From Porogramme epimiltina (lineage: Eukaryota; Basidiomycota; Agaricomycetes; Polyporales; Polyporaceae): DNA of 31,980 bases. This document shows positions 9,439 to 20,149 of the stretch, one piece after another. The stretch covers positions 1-31,980 of the forward strand of contig FTLJ01000393.1 of the NCBI GenBank assembly GCA_900155495.1, given 5' to 3'. The translations under genes were made by a program, and so were the position numbers. Position 1 is the stretch's first letter; each line of letters opens with the position of its first letter. The notes under the pieces were generated by a model. The model ran no database searches and was not told where the DNA came from. It was given only the letters and a program-made list of their open reading frames with translations.

Positions 9439-11719
9439 CTACGAACTACATGGTGACGATGAAAGAGGGGTGACCGCACAGCAGGGATCCGAGTCGAAAC
9501 TTAGAGGTCGAGATGGGCCGAGCTGCCAGCTGGGGCCGGTGGGTTTTCTTTTACTGTCGTCGAAAATATCTACCTCCAGCCTAGTGACTGGACCTGTGGT
9601 AGCATTCAACTTGTCTGCGGGTCGGAACCGAATGGACAGCACATCTTCAATTCTTCGTGGAATCGGCCATTTTGTCCACTCTGGATACTCGGAGATCAAG
9701 GTCGGGTCTAGATGGTCGTGTTCACAGGAGTGGTGGAGTACAAACGACTGTAATTCTGGAGAGTCGGTGTCCGGGTAGTATTGGATAACAGCATAATGAT
9801 TCTTAATTCGGCCGTGACGCTGAGCTGTTCTGTGGGAGCTGTCTCTGCTTTGTGGAAGTTCGTCCCTGACAGTGGAGCCTGGAATGATGCAAATGCCAAG
9901 TGTGACTGTCATCCACCTCGAGTGGAAGCTGGGTGGGACCGGATAGTCCAGCTTGAAGAGTAGAACGATTGGGGGTGAGCCTGTCCAAGGGAGGTGTAAA
10001 ATCTGTACGTCCGAAAACATAAAGCCTGGTATATCTTCCCACAGATTCACGTTCGGTCCTGTTGGCAACGGCAGCTCGTACGGGCGCTCTGGAGACGCCG
10101 CCTGAAGTCGAGCAATCTTCGCAGAAAGTCCAATTCCTTCTTCACGATACGCAGGCTTCAACGAAATGTAAATATCTCTTGAGTTCCATTTCGTCTTGGA
10201 TGCGATAGCTGGGCTGATATGGATATAGCGAGTGTCTTCAGGCCATGCACAACAGTATACATCTGATTCTTGAAGCTGGGTTCCCGTGGGTGCACTTACT
10301 TGCTGAAGATTGAGACAGATTAGAGCCTGTGACGTGCCATACAGCTCACGAGAACATCCCAAAAACATAAGATAGCTTCCTGAAGCGATCTTGAACAAAG
10401 GAACCGTGGTGCGAATGCCCAACGGTGTGACGGTGAAAGTGATGACTCGGGTGGGCAGTGCTTTTCTCTGCCATTGGTGCAAGCAAGAGTCGCCCGTTCA
10501 GCATACACACGCGAGTAAAAACAACCAGCAAGGAGCTCACCTGTCTGTCTGTCACAGTATATCCTACATTAATATGGCTCGACTCCTTGAAGTCTCGTGG
10601 TGAGCGCGCAAATGCGTGTGCTGGAGGCCGGGTGGAATGTCCGTTCCTTATGGTGTTAAGTATTCTGTTGTCGCTATAGTGGCCGCAAGAACCCCATAAT
10701 AGCCAGCTTGGATCAGTGGAAGACTTGACAATCTCTTCTTGAAGGCGATAGAATGCGTTTTGCCCCTCCCCATAGATCGTCGGCATGTTGACCCCGAATA
10801 TCCCGAGCAGACAGTAGGCCTCATCCTCGACCCGCGTCGTCGTGCGAGTCGCGGCCCAGGACATGCGCGTGGCAATACTCATGGTTGCGAAGTCTTCTTC
10901 CAGCCGCAGTACACTATGTGGGATTCTTGTCGCCCTCTCGAGCGCGTCCGCGAGGGTGTACTTGTTCCCGAGGAGAGTCCAATCGTGCGACATGAAGAGA
11001 ACGCTTAGGGGGGCAAGGAGCTCCTGAAGTGTCCATCCACGTTTGTGCCACTTGCTCTTCTCGAAATCGTCGCGGTAGATGGCGTCTCCGTTTGGAGAAA
11101 CATCGGCAAGATAGACGTAACAGACCCTGGAGAGTGAGTAATAGCGGAACATGGAGTTGATTGCCTCGGATAACTCCGTGCTACTTGTCTTGTCAATGCA
11201 ACACGTATCCACCCACGCCCAATCGAACCCATCGCTCTCGGCCTGGAAGAGGAAACCCTGTATCTTGGGTGACAGGAGATCGCGCGGAGTGGTGACGGCG
11301 GGCGGGTCGGGTGAAGGGTCAATGCCAACAAGCCTGAGCAGGTCTTGGGCTGTGTCAGATGGTGGTGGGGTGGCAAGACCCTCCGGGTAGACGGCAGTGG
11401 GGTATTGAAATTGCCACTCGAGGTGGTTAACCCTTTTGAATAGGTGAGACACTGTATTTTCCAGTCTCCGTGTGGTTTCTTGTAGTTGCGCTACGACGTT
11501 CATCAGGTTTTCCCCGCGTAAAGGTCCGGGTTCGGATGAAGGTGCCTGATTGAATGCGTTGTCCCTGCGACACAAGCTGACGGAATACTGCACTTTCTGG
11601 AATGTGTCCTCCTCCTCGGGGTTTCCCCAGACGTGCGATAGGATCGCATACCCTCCTGGTACTTTCTCCGGGCCGTGGAAGTAGTGAAGCTTTCCAGTCT
11701 TCGTGTTGAGTAGCCACAT
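9439..11719 (-). CDS. HET-domain protein, paralogue 2
   Basis: Exon 1 is 11719-10541 (393 codons) and exon 2 is 10467-9439 (342 codons plus TAG); the 73-bp phase-0 intron joins Gln to Arg-Lys-Ala-Leu-Pro. The product is 735 residues. HET motifs are YAILSHVWG (24-32), DTCCIDK (171-177) and RGWTLQELLAP (227-237), then ATRMSWA and GVNMPTIYGEG. A coiled coil (about 71-101, with RRLENTVSHLFKRVNHLE) and a proline-rich linker split the HET domain. Exon 2 encodes GIRTTVPLFKIASG, CLNLQQV and the SRDIYISLKPAYREE block. I start at MWLLNTKT rather than an in-frame ATG 16 codons upstream, because the paralogues agree from there and the upstream stretch looks like a UTR intron. The tail after RLEVDIFDD is long, serine-rich and unlike the other paralogues. 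The frame is intact. Expected role: incompatibility or cell-death signalling in the cytoplasm; partner unknown. Confidence 0.9.
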
Positions 11720-11723
11720 TATG

Positions 11724-11777
11724 CTAAGAAAAGGCACATGAGAAACAGAGCGGACGAGATAGATCACTAGCGTACAC
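11724..11777 (-). other. Candidate 5'-UTR intron of HET gene 2
   Basis: GTGTAC (from 11777) to CTTAG (to 11724) on the minus strand, 54 bp, ending four bases before the ATG. It has the same layout as in the other three paralogues. Confidence 0.45.
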
Positions 11778-11779
11778 CT

Positions 11780-12284
11780 ACCGTATCCCTCTAAACTTTG
11801 ATATGCGTTGGATTCTCAGGACCAGACGACGGTGGCACTGGGGTGATGAATAAGAGTGTAGGAATGCTGTGAGCAAACAGGGGTGGTAGATGGGTAGTAA
11901 GAGCGACTTACGTCAAATGGGGTGGAGTTACTAAAGACGATATGGAGGGATTAATCGCACGAATATATGTATTTACTGAAATCATGATATAATTCGCGTG
12001 TCTGGGGCAGTGTCTTTGCAACTTGAATAGAGTTCCAAGTAGACCTACTCCTGCGTTACGTACCACGCGCGAGGTTTGCGTCAACGTCGGAGCGAACACC
12101 AGGGTTTTGTCGGGGAGGCTGCTGGGGGCACAGGTAAATAATTGACGCGAGCAGACGCAAACAGGCGCCTATCGACGCAGTCACACGCGAGCGAACACAG
12201 ACGCGGACGCGGTTCGACGCAGCCGTAAGTGAATTTAGTACGAATGCCTCGAGACATCAAAAAGAATATACAGTCTCGGAGAAA
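11780..12284. other. Intergenic segment upstream of HET gene 2
   Basis: No gene seen. Unlike genes 1 and 3, no F-type repeat is recognisable here; the HET promoter presumably lies in the first few hundred bases. A rough series of GACGC-type steps (GACGCGAGCAGACGCAAAC, then CGACGCAGTCACACGCGAG) occurs near 12,143-12,220. Confidence 0.4.
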
Positions 12285-14125
12285 AAGCAGCACTCCCCAA
12301 GAACACGCTCAGCGCCGATAGCAGTCGACCGCGGCTGCCCCCCACAACCCGCCGCCACCTCTCACACCGCCTCCTCATCGCGGTTGAAATGCCCCCTAGC
12401 GGCTAGAGGATGCTGAGCGCGGTTTAGTTCGGCGCGTTTGACGGGGCTGGCAGCGGCGCATGCGAGGCGGAGAACGGCGGTGCGACCGCCTTGCTGCGCT
12501 TCCCGATCACGGTAAGCGTGCTCGTCACGTTGGTCGCGCTGCGGGAGGCGAGCGCGGAGCGGGTGTAGGGTGTTCATTCAGTGCGCGGTCATGTTCTGCC
12601 AGTAGTGGTACCTGTCGTGCGCGCATGGCGCGGAAGTGTCAGCAGGGGTGCGTCGGTTGATGGGAGGCGGTGGGCATGTACCATGTGCTCGACGCCTGTC
12701 GCGCTCTCGCGACTCTGGACGTGCAGCCGGCCCTGGCTATCGACCGTTTGCGTTTCCCGGTTCAGGATCCCTGGGGATGCGATTACGCAGTGGCGCGTGT
12801 TAGCGTTGCGACTCTCGGACGGTATTGGAGGTGGATTGCATGCACCCGTACTTTGGGATGGCGAACATCGTGATCCCAGAGGACACGGGCTTAGTCGCTT
12901 CCTGCCCGGCCATATTCGCGATCGCCTAGTTTTGATTGTCGCGCCAGGTTGCGCCGATATTTGTGCCGAATGCGAAATTGAGGTCGTAAATCTAGTGAGG
13001 ACGACAGTCAGCTCGGACGAGGCGGCAGGAGCGCATATACGCACATTTCAGGATCAGCAGGGCCGACCTCAACAGCCACGTCCTTGCTAGTGTCGTGGAC
13101 GTAGTCGCAGTACATCCTTGGAGTACGTCAGCTTCCAGCGTTCCGGCCAAGGTAGGTAATGCCTACGAGGTCGCCATAAGGTTTCCTCAATAATCGAAAT
13201 TCAGGCCATTGATGTGTTGTCTGCGGATGTGTTGGTTTTCGCTCATCCGATATGCATATATGCACTCACTGCTCACACCGAAGAGATGCATTCCGGTATG
13301 GGGCTGTCCTTTGTGTAGGCTATACTTGTAGAGCTAGGCGTCGCCGAGGCCCGACCGCCCTGCGCAAAGCTCTAAGATGAGGTCCGCGCCGCTGTGGTCT
13401 GTCTGCACGGTGGAAGGAATGGAGAGGAAGCAGGGATAAGTGACATAGGGATAAGTGACGTCCATCAAACGAGTCGAGGGACTCGGTTCCGGGAAGGTGG
13501 TCTGGAGCTGAGTATAAAGTCGCGTAACATGTTAACGCAAGACTGTCAACATACCAGACCTAGACCGAAGACGCGATGGTTGAGGTTGTCGCACTGATCG
13601 AGACCCACATGCAGAGTGCGATCTCCGTACGCGTGTGAGATAGCAACCGTGATACTGGTACACAGCAGATGAAGGTGATGTGTAGGGAAGAGGCAGCGAC
13701 AAACGCACGCACTGTGGCCGTCTGCCTGGTTGTACTCCATGAACGATAACTTCTCCCAGCAAGTCCTATAACCCGACAGCGCACCCCTCGATAAACTCGG
13801 ATGCACGACGAAAACATTGACCGCGTCCGTGACGTACAACGCCGCGTACTGGCAGTCTGAGCAACCTACCCTCCTTTAGCAGTTCCCCAGTCAGCGCATG
13901 TTCTGCCAGCTACGAGAGTGACCCGGCTCACCGTTGAAATTGACGACCGCGTCCTGCTGGTACGACTCGCAGTTGAGATGGTTGACGGGGCGAGGATCCT
14001 GGCCGATCGTGGTGTCGATGAGCACGCGCAAGCTGGAGGCGTAGGTCTTTCCAGCGACGGGCAAGAACTGACCCACATGCTTCGCGGAGAGCGACGAGCA
14101 ATGGGATCTCTAGGGCCGCCTTGCG
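12285..14125 (-). pseudogene. Decayed BNR_4-type secreted protein gene, copy 2
   Basis: The best preserved remnant. Minus-strand pieces in order: GKTYASSLRVLIDTT and PVNHLNCESYQQDAVVNFNG (about 14,050-13,932), an intron from 13931, QYAALYVTDAVNVFVVHPSL and ALSGYRTCWEKLSF (about 13,855-13,745), GDRTLHVGLDQCDNLNHRVF (near 13,630-13,570), INGLNFDY-stop-GNLMAT (near 13,190), GATWRDNQN-stop-AIANMAG with SSGITMFAIPKYG (about 12,955-12,845), ILNRETQTVDSQGRLHVQS (about 12,770-12,715) and TNVTSTLTVIGKRSKAVAPP (near 12,535-12,480). The 3' part, down to CTGAGCGTGTTCTT, has a small deletion. Two in-frame stops and several shifts make it a pseudogene. The D-W-box, DGH and HVLNRE-like motifs fit BNR_4 proteins (PF15892). 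Confidence 0.75.
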
Positions 14126-14149
14126 TGTCGGGCCCGCCTTCTCAGTCAG

Positions 14150-14400
14150 ACGGTGTATCAACGAGCGAGGTAGTGGTCTGTCGAAGATGCGTATGCGCGC
14201 AGAAGAGAGAAGTATGGTCTAGTAACGGCTGCGGGTCTGCTGAACATCGTGGCCAAGGAACAAGTTGGGGCACCATGAGCTCGATGACTGTGTGAGGGCC
14301 CCCCAAACGATGGAGGTCAGGTGACTAAAACGCGACGCGAAATAGCCTGCCCTAAGCCATATGTACTAGCGCCCACGGTGACCGTCAGCACCAACCTGGG
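14150..14400. repeat. E repeat, copy E2
   Basis: Directly upstream of BNR_4 remnant 2. The core is 14316-14355. The left flank shares CAACGAGCGAGGTAGTGG, CAGAAGAGAGAAGTATGG and CTGCTGAACATCGTGGCCAA with copy E4. The right flank shares ACTAGCGCCCACGGTGAC. It passes into an F-type block near 14,405. Confidence 0.75.
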
Positions 14401-14404
14401 GCTG

Positions 14405-14560
14405 GATCCCCATCCCTCATAGGACTGCGACATGGTGTGTTTCGTCGATGCACGTGAACAAATGTGGATCTCGTGGTCTAAGCAAGTTCCAGCAGGAACG
14501 CATGGAATAAGTAAGGTGTGCTATGCACACAGAAGAACGTCCGGAGCCTCGAGCGTGCCA
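14405..14560. repeat. F repeat, partial copy F2
   Basis: Matches F1 and F3 through GGACTGCGACATGGTGTGTTT, GTGGATCTCGTGG and AATAAGTAAGGTGTGCTATG. No HET gene stands to its left. It is joined straight to E2 instead, so a duplication breakpoint lies near 14,400. Confidence 0.6.
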
Positions 14561-14815
14561 AACCTACTACACTCGATCACACGTCGCTCGAACCAAGGTC
14601 AACGACCCGCACTGTTGTCCCATTCAACAGGAACATGCTCAGCACCCCGTCCTTTGCGAGCCCATACCCGCCCAACAGCGGATCTCACGTGCACTGGCGC
14701 CCGCCCGGCACCTCTCACCGCCTCCTAGTCGCGGAAGTCCGGACCCGCGGCCGTGCTCCGAAGGATGCTGAGCGCGGTCGAGTTCGGCGCGTTACAGCTC
14801 GGCACGGAGCAAATA
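14560..14815 (-). pseudogene. BNR_4-type 3' fragment
   Basis: Only the last part of the BNR_4 gene remains. On the minus strand NAPNSTALSILRSTAAG (about 14,793-14,743) is followed, after frame breaks, by LAKDGVLSMFLLNGTTVRVV and Asp-Leu (near 14,655-14,590). This matches the C-terminal ends of copies 1, 3 and 4. An in-frame stop follows FRD near 14,735. To its right the sequence turns into D3, so the 5' part of the gene was lost at a breakpoint near 14,815-14,860. Confidence 0.65.
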
Positions 14816-14864
14816 CATCTGGCCGTAACCCCCTTTGACTTTCTTCTTTTGGAAGGTCCTCGTG

Positions 14865-15475
14865 TCTCTCCCATCCCGAGATGTGGTGAACACTGCTCAT
14901 GCGCACGCGCGCCCCCCTTGCACAAGCTTCCTTCTCCGGACGTCATGGTTGTACAGCCTCACGCGGGCCCATGGATCCGCCTCCTTCCCCTCAAAATTGG
15001 CATAGTCTAGGGTCCCAAGTCGATGCAGACTAATCACGGCTGGAATCTGGCATGGAACATGAGCATCATAGCAGGCGCGCGACTCCGCGCCCACGCCACG
15101 GTGGCCGAGACAGGGCTTGTCCCCTCGAGGATATCGAAGGGTCTGCAAGGCCAGATTCGACACGCGAAAGGGTACCCCTCAGGTCGGGGTTTGTCCTTGC
15201 GAGGTCGTGCCAGAGTCCCGTGGGCATACCTTTCGCATGGAACGCCGGCCATGCTGCGAGCCGCACTTCCCGCCAGCACAGGACGAGATCGGACGGGGGT
15301 GGTGGTGTGTGCGAGATGGTCGCGTGGGGGGGCACGAAGCGATGGATGTGGGAAAGGCCGCAATGGTACTACAGGTGTTTCGATTTATCGGAGGGGCATT
15401 GTCCATGGCTGGCGAGAATAGGGTTGATGGATACGTGATCTACGGACTGCATGGTTGCGATACAATATTGGTATC
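14865..15475. repeat. D repeat, copy D3
   Basis: Homologous to D2 over its whole length, from CCATCCCGAGATGTGG to GAGGGGCATTGTCCATGGC. It lies next to the 3' end of HET gene 3. The minus strand carries DPWARVRLYNHDV (about 14,980-14,940), the counterpart of CARVRLYGHEFQG in D2. Frames are interrupted and no product can be assigned. Confidence 0.65.
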
Positions 15476-15523
15476 CTTGTAGAGATGGACTAAGTCTAAA
15501 ATTGAAGGTCGAGGTGTGCTGAA

Positions 15524-17648
15524 CTACCATGGCCAGTCAAATGTAGTGGATCTTCTTTCCCTGTCATCAAAAATATCTACCTCCAGCCTAGTTACTTCGG
15601 CAAGGCCGTCCGCGGTAGTATCTAACTTCTCTGCGGGTCGAAACCGAATAGACAGTACATCTTCAATTTTCCTCCGAATCGGCCATTCTGTCCACTTTGG
15701 ATACTCGGAAATAAGGGTCGGATCCAGATGGTCGTGTTCGCAGGAGTGGTGGGGCACAAATGACTGCAATTCTGGACAGTGGTGGTACGGGTAGTATTGG
15801 ATAACAGCATAATGGTTGCTGCAAATGCCAAGTGTGACTGTCACCCACTTCGAGCGAAAGCTAGATGGGACTAGATGGTCCAGCTTGAAGAGTAGAACAA
15901 TTGGGGGCGAGCCTGTCCAAGGGAGGCGCGGAATCTGTATGTCCGAAAACACAAAGCCTGGTCTATCTTCCCACGGATTCATGTTAGGTTCTGTTGGCGA
16001 TGGCAACTCGTATGGGCGCTCTGGAGACGCGGCCTTAAGTCGAGCTATCTTTGTATGGAGTCCAATTCCTTCTTCACGATACGCAGGCTTCAGGGATATG
16101 TAAATGTCCCTTGACTTCCACTTCAGCTTAGATGCAAGCTCTAGGGTGACTTGGGTATAGTGGCTGCCCTGGTGCCACGGCCATGAACAATAGTGTACAT
16201 CCGGTTCTTGAAGCTGGGTTCCCATGGTTGCACTGACTTGTTGAAGATTGAGACAAAGAACGTCCTGTGACATGTCATCCAGTCGACGAGAGCATCCTAG
16301 GAACGCTAGATAGCGTCCTGTTGTGACCTCGAAAAGAGGGAGCGTGGTGCGAATGCCGAGTTGTGTGACGGTGAAAGTGACGATTCCGGCGGGCAATGTT
16401 TTTCTCTATCAAAGGCACGAGCAAGGGTTGTCCGTTCAACGTACACACATGAGTGAAAATAGCCAATAAAGCGCTCACCTGTCTGTTAGTTGCAGTAAAT
16501 CCTATGTGAATATGGTTTGACCTCCCGAAGTCTCCTGGTGAGGGCGCAAATGCGTGTGCTGGAGGCCGACCCGAATTTTCACTCGCCATGTCATTGAGTT
16601 CACCCTTGTCTACGGCGCTATCGTAATTACCCCATAAAAGCCAGCTTGGATCCGTGGTATACTTGACAATCTCTTCTTGAAGGCGATAGAACGCATTTCG
16701 TCCCTCCCCGTAGATCGTTGGCATATTAACGCCGAATATTCCAAGAAGACAGTATGCTTCATCCTCGACCCGGGTCGTCGTGCGTCTCGCGGCCCAGGAC
16801 ATGCGAGTGGCAACGCTCATAGACGCAAAGTCTTCTTCAAGACGCAAGACACTAGATGGAATTCCTGTCGCCTGCCTGAGGGCGTTAGCGAGGGTGTACT
16901 TGTTCCCGAGGAGTGTCCAATCGTGCGACATGAAGAGCATGCTGTGGGGCGCGAGGAGCTCCTGAAGTGTCCATCCACGTTTGTGCCATTTGCTGCTCGC
17001 GAAGTCGTTGCGGCGGATAGCGTCTCCGTCTACGGACACATCGGCAAGATAGGCGTAACAGACACGGGAGAGTGAGTAATAGCGGAACATGGAGTTGATT
17101 GCCTCGGATAGCTCGGTGCTACTTGTCTTGTCAATGCAACACGTATCCGCCCACGCCCATTCGAACCCATCCTTCTCAGCTTGGATGAGGAAACCACGTA
17201 TCTTTGGCGAGAGCAGATCGCGCGCAGTGGGGACGGCAGGTGTACCGGCTGATTTGCCGACGACTGCCTCGAGCAAGAGTTCGTGGGATAGCAGTCGGGT
17301 GGAAAGAGACTCCGAGATGACGGGAGTGGGTTTCAGATACCCAGACTCGAGTTGGTCAACTCTTTTAGATAGGGCAGACACTGATATTTCCAGTCTCCGT
17401 ATGGTTTCCTGCAGTTGCACTACGACGTCCATCAGGTTTTCCCCGCTCAGAGGGCCAGATTGAGGGGAAGGCGCTTGGTTGGATGTGGTCTTCTCGCGGC
17501 ACAAGCTGGCGGCATATTGTACTTTCTGGAAGGTGTCCTCCTCCTCGGGTTTGCCCCAGGCATGTGATAGGATAGCGTACCCTCCTGGGACTTTTTCCGG
17601 GCCATGAAAATAGTGAAGGACAGCTGTTTTAGTGTTGAGCAGCCACAT
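15524..17648 (-). CDS. HET-domain protein, paralogue 3
   Basis: Exon 1 is 17648-16479 (390 codons) and exon 2 is 16405-15524 (293 codons plus stop), joined by a 73-bp phase-0 intron (Gln to Arg-Lys-Thr-Leu-Pro); 683 residues. Motifs: YAILSHAWG (24-32), DTCCIDK (168-174), RGWTLQELLAP (224-234), then ATRMSWAARRTTTRVEDEAY and GVNMPTIYGEG. The coiled coil inside the HET domain (about 70-102, RRLEISVSALSKRVDQLES) is the most regular of the four. Exon 2 carries GIRTTLPLFEVTTGRYLAF, CLNLQQV, LKWKSRDIYISLKPAYREE and the HYAVIQYYP and HSCEHDHLDPT blocks. It is the shortest paralogue, because an acidic loop present in the others near IIPGS is missing (ICSNHYAV) and the tail ends soon after RLEVDIFDD. 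The ATG 32 codons upstream in the same frame is rejected because it lies beyond the candidate UTR intron. Confidence 0.9.
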
Positions 17649-17652
17649 TGTG

Positions 17653-17707
17653 CTAGGAAGTGGAAAGCCAGATGAGAAATGGAGCGGATGAGATAGAGTA
17701 TACTCAC
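17653..17707 (-). other. Candidate 5'-UTR intron of HET gene 3
   Basis: GTGAGTA (from 17707) to CCTAG (to 17653) on the minus strand, 55 bp. It has the best donor consensus of the four equivalent introns and ends four bases before the ATG. Confidence 0.55.
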
Positions 17708-17799
17708 TGTGTTCCCCCGTGTACCTTGAATTCTCAGGCCTCAATACGAGACGACAGTAGCACCTACAAGAACAAGATTAATAAGCGTATGTGTGCGCT

Positions 17800-18220
17800 A
17801 CTCTACAGTCACTAAGTAGAGAATGAGCAACCAGAGGTGTTCAATGTTTGGGAAGAATGCCTTGGGCGGAGGGGGGTAACCTTGGACGGGGAGGGGTGTA
17901 AACTTTGGCGGACGGGAGTAAACTTGAACAAAGAGAGGAGTCTAGTAGAGCTCATGACGACGGCTCTGATAAATGGCGCAATTGTTCTCTGCCTCATGTT
18001 AGCCGCGCGCCTAAGGAGAAACGTGAGCTTGGCATCAATCCGGCCCATGGCATCTCTCGTCGGGCTGTGCACGATATATATACGATGTGTCTATGTATGC
18101 CGACAAGCGTTGATTAATGATTCCGCCGTCAGAACAAGTGCTCGTAGCTTTCAGGGAATCGCGTGCCAGTATGAGTGAGGTGTGCTACATAGTACTAGTA
18201 CATGCAGTAAAACATCTGAA
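17800..18220. repeat. F repeat, copy F3, upstream of HET gene 3
   Basis: Non-coding block parallel to F1, with CTGATAAATGGCGCAATTGTTCT, GGCATCAATC, TTTCAGGGAATCGCG and GAGGTGTGCTA shared at the same relative positions. It also has a local near-duplication of GTAAACTTGG/GTAAACTTTGG with GGCGGA/GGCGGACGG steps (17,868-17,935). Presumed promoter side of HET gene 3; no gene seen. Confidence 0.6.
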
Positions 18221-18259
18221 ACCTCCAGCGTGAACGTCCGTTGCCTCACATGTCATCCA

Positions 18260-18580
18260 AATCATAAGTCGACGATCTGTACTGTCGTCTCGTTCACTAC
18301 AAACACGCCCAACGCCCTGCCCTCCCGGCCCCTCCGTGATCCGGTACCAGTCGAACAACGGGTCCCACGCGTACCCGCTCAGTCCCTGCCGTGCCACATC
18401 CGAGTCGCGGAAGTAGCCCTTGGTGGTGCTCCAGACGATGCTTGGCATGGTCGAGTTCGGCACGTTCTTTGGGATGAGCAGAAGTAGTGCGTACGGGCCA
18501 GAGTGCGGCGGCGCGAAGGCCTTGCCATGCTTCGCAATTACGGTTGGCGTGCTCGTCACGTTATTCGCGCTGCGGAGGTG
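18260..18580 (-). pseudogene. BNR_4-type remnant, copy 3 (internally deleted)
   Basis: Minus strand: NNVTSTPTVIAKHGKAFAPP (about 18,570-18,510), then ALLLLIPKNVPNSTMPSIVW and GYFRDSDVARQGLSGYAWDP with LFDWYRITEGP, then after a one-base shift VFVVNETTVQIVDL (about 18,305-18,264). This is the longest readable C-terminal part of the family here. The region upstream of NNVTSTP, about three quarters of the gene, is missing: E3 sequence follows at once. This was a single large deletion in a unit otherwise like copy 1. Confidence 0.7.
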
Positions 18581-18582
18581 GA

Positions 18583-18985
18583 CGACCAACGAGTGACGAG
18601 GTGGCAGGACGTCGGGTGTGTCTGTATGTGCAGAAAAGAGAAGCACAACTTCGCCATGACCACAGGTCTTTTGAACATCGTGACTGGAGAACGAGCCGCG
18701 GCGGGGGAACTGAGCTCGGCGACTCCTGCGTGAGGGCCACGAAATGACGGACGTCAGGTGACTATAACACGACACGAAACAGCCTGCCCTAAGTTGGGCT
18801 AACGCCCATGAACCCCGCCTCGGCGACAGGGTTGCAACTTGCAACGTTCAAGGCACAGATCACTGAGATCAGCAGCCCAATGGGCTACTCACCTGCTGTG
18901 ACCCTCTCCCAGAGAAGGGCCGCCAAATTGGTGCGATGTGTATGTCAATACATGGATGTATTGACCAGAGAGTACAGCGTGGAGG
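18583..18985. repeat. E repeat, copy E3
   Basis: The core is 18753-18792. Left flank CAACGAGTGACGAGGTGGCAGGACG, CAGAAAAGAGAAG and TTTTGAACATCGTG; right flank CTAACGCCCATG and CCAAATTGGTGCGATGTGT with GTCAATACATGG. The whole block is fused to the truncated BNR_4 copy 3. Confidence 0.75.
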
Positions 18986-19485
18986 ACCAGAAGCAAACAT
19001 CCTGCCCTCGAACCTGCACTCGACACGGCCCGAATAGCCAACAGCCCACTTGACAGTACATCCAAACACACCGACACGTGATCTGACGTTGGCGCAAACC
19101 TCCCCCCTGTAGTCCATAGCACGTTCCGTGCCGAAGCGTCCTCGAGCGTCGTACTCGCCCTCGGACGTCGACGACGGCCAGCCCTCGGCGCGCCAGGCGC
19201 GGAGGGAACGTGCCTCGATCTTGCATCTTCTGCGGCTCTGCAGGGGTGTGTGGGCATTGAGGGCGAGAACGGGGAAGAATGGTGGCTGACGTACCTGCGA
19301 CTGTCCTCCGAGTTGGCCTCCGCCGTGTCTCTGCAGCGACACGACGAGCTCAGAGTGCTGCCCCGGTCGCCACCAGGGCATCCGGGGCGCTGACGGTAGT
19401 AGAGGGTGGGAGAGGGAAGACCGGTTGCGGTGAGAGAGGGATGGGTGGGTGGGTTATGAGGCGCACGGGCCCAGCCCCCCATCAG
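18986..19485. other. GC-rich segment, possible two-exon relic on the minus strand
   Basis: I cannot identify a gene. On the minus strand a GTACGT...CTGCAG segment (about 19,294-19,238) would fit a 57-bp phase-0 intron joining SELVVSLQRHGGGQLGGQSQ to SRRRCKIEARSLRAWRAEGW. Both flanks are open, but the reading continues into E3 repeat sequence, so the frame is probably accidental or a relic. To the right the sequence meets the R1 repeat. Confidence 0.25.
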
Positions 19486-20145
19486 GGGGGCGAGTTGGAT
19501 GGAAGAAGAATTCATCCATCGTGGTGAAGTTGGGTGAGAGTTACGCAGTAGTGGCGTGCTGATGGTGGTTAGTGTGAGGTATAGGAGGAGTACTCACTGG
19601 GGTTTATATGCACCTAGGAGTAGTGGCTGACACCATGTTCATTGTTCATGCCCTCCTTCACGCGTAGCTCATCGAGACCCTACTATTCGCGTTTGTCAGC
19701 CTCCCGAAGTCTGAGGGTGCCGAGTACCGGTCGCTACTCAGACGGAGGCGCTGTTCAAGCACTTCGTTTACCAGTGCAGGACCCCAAGCAAGGTTACTTC
19801 GAGCAGCGAGATGGCAAGCTGAAGTTGAGAGTAATGATGTCACATCGACGTTGAACAGTGCAAGCGAGTAGTGAACGGGCGCCTCGATGTCCAAAAACGG
19901 CCAATGGGAAGAGGCAACACCGCGGCGATCGGAACGCCGCGTGCCCCCAAGTTGGACTCAACCGTCAATCTTCTACGCTCCAGCCCCGACAACCGCCTTC
20001 GATTTTTTTTCGCGGTTCGCGTGCAGCGTCAGTCGGTGGCCCCTCTGTTTGAGGCCCTGTGCGCTCTTAATGCAGGTAAATGCGCGCAGTCACGAGCCGC
20101 CTTATCTGCTTGACAGAAGTTGGCGCCCAGATTCCGAGGGCCTGA
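19486..20145 (+). repeat. R1: diverged copy of the transporter promoter region
   Basis: Homologous over about 660 bases to 24,002-24,677. Shared landmarks: GGGGGCGAGTTGGAT at the left edge, GAGAGTTACGCAGTAGTGG, CACCTAGGAGTAGTGGCTGACACCATG-like segment near 19,615, AGTAATGATGTCACATC, GGCCAATGGGA, CTCCAGCCCCGACAAC, a T-rich tract, GCGGTTCGCG and CCTTATCTGCTTGACAGAAG. At 20,145 the match ends after GGGCCTGA and E4 sequence begins. In this copy the CRE-like site is TGATGTCA, while R2 has the perfect TGACGTCA. No gene follows it, so it is a promoter copy without its gene. Confidence 0.8.
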
Positions 20146-20149
20146 CGTC

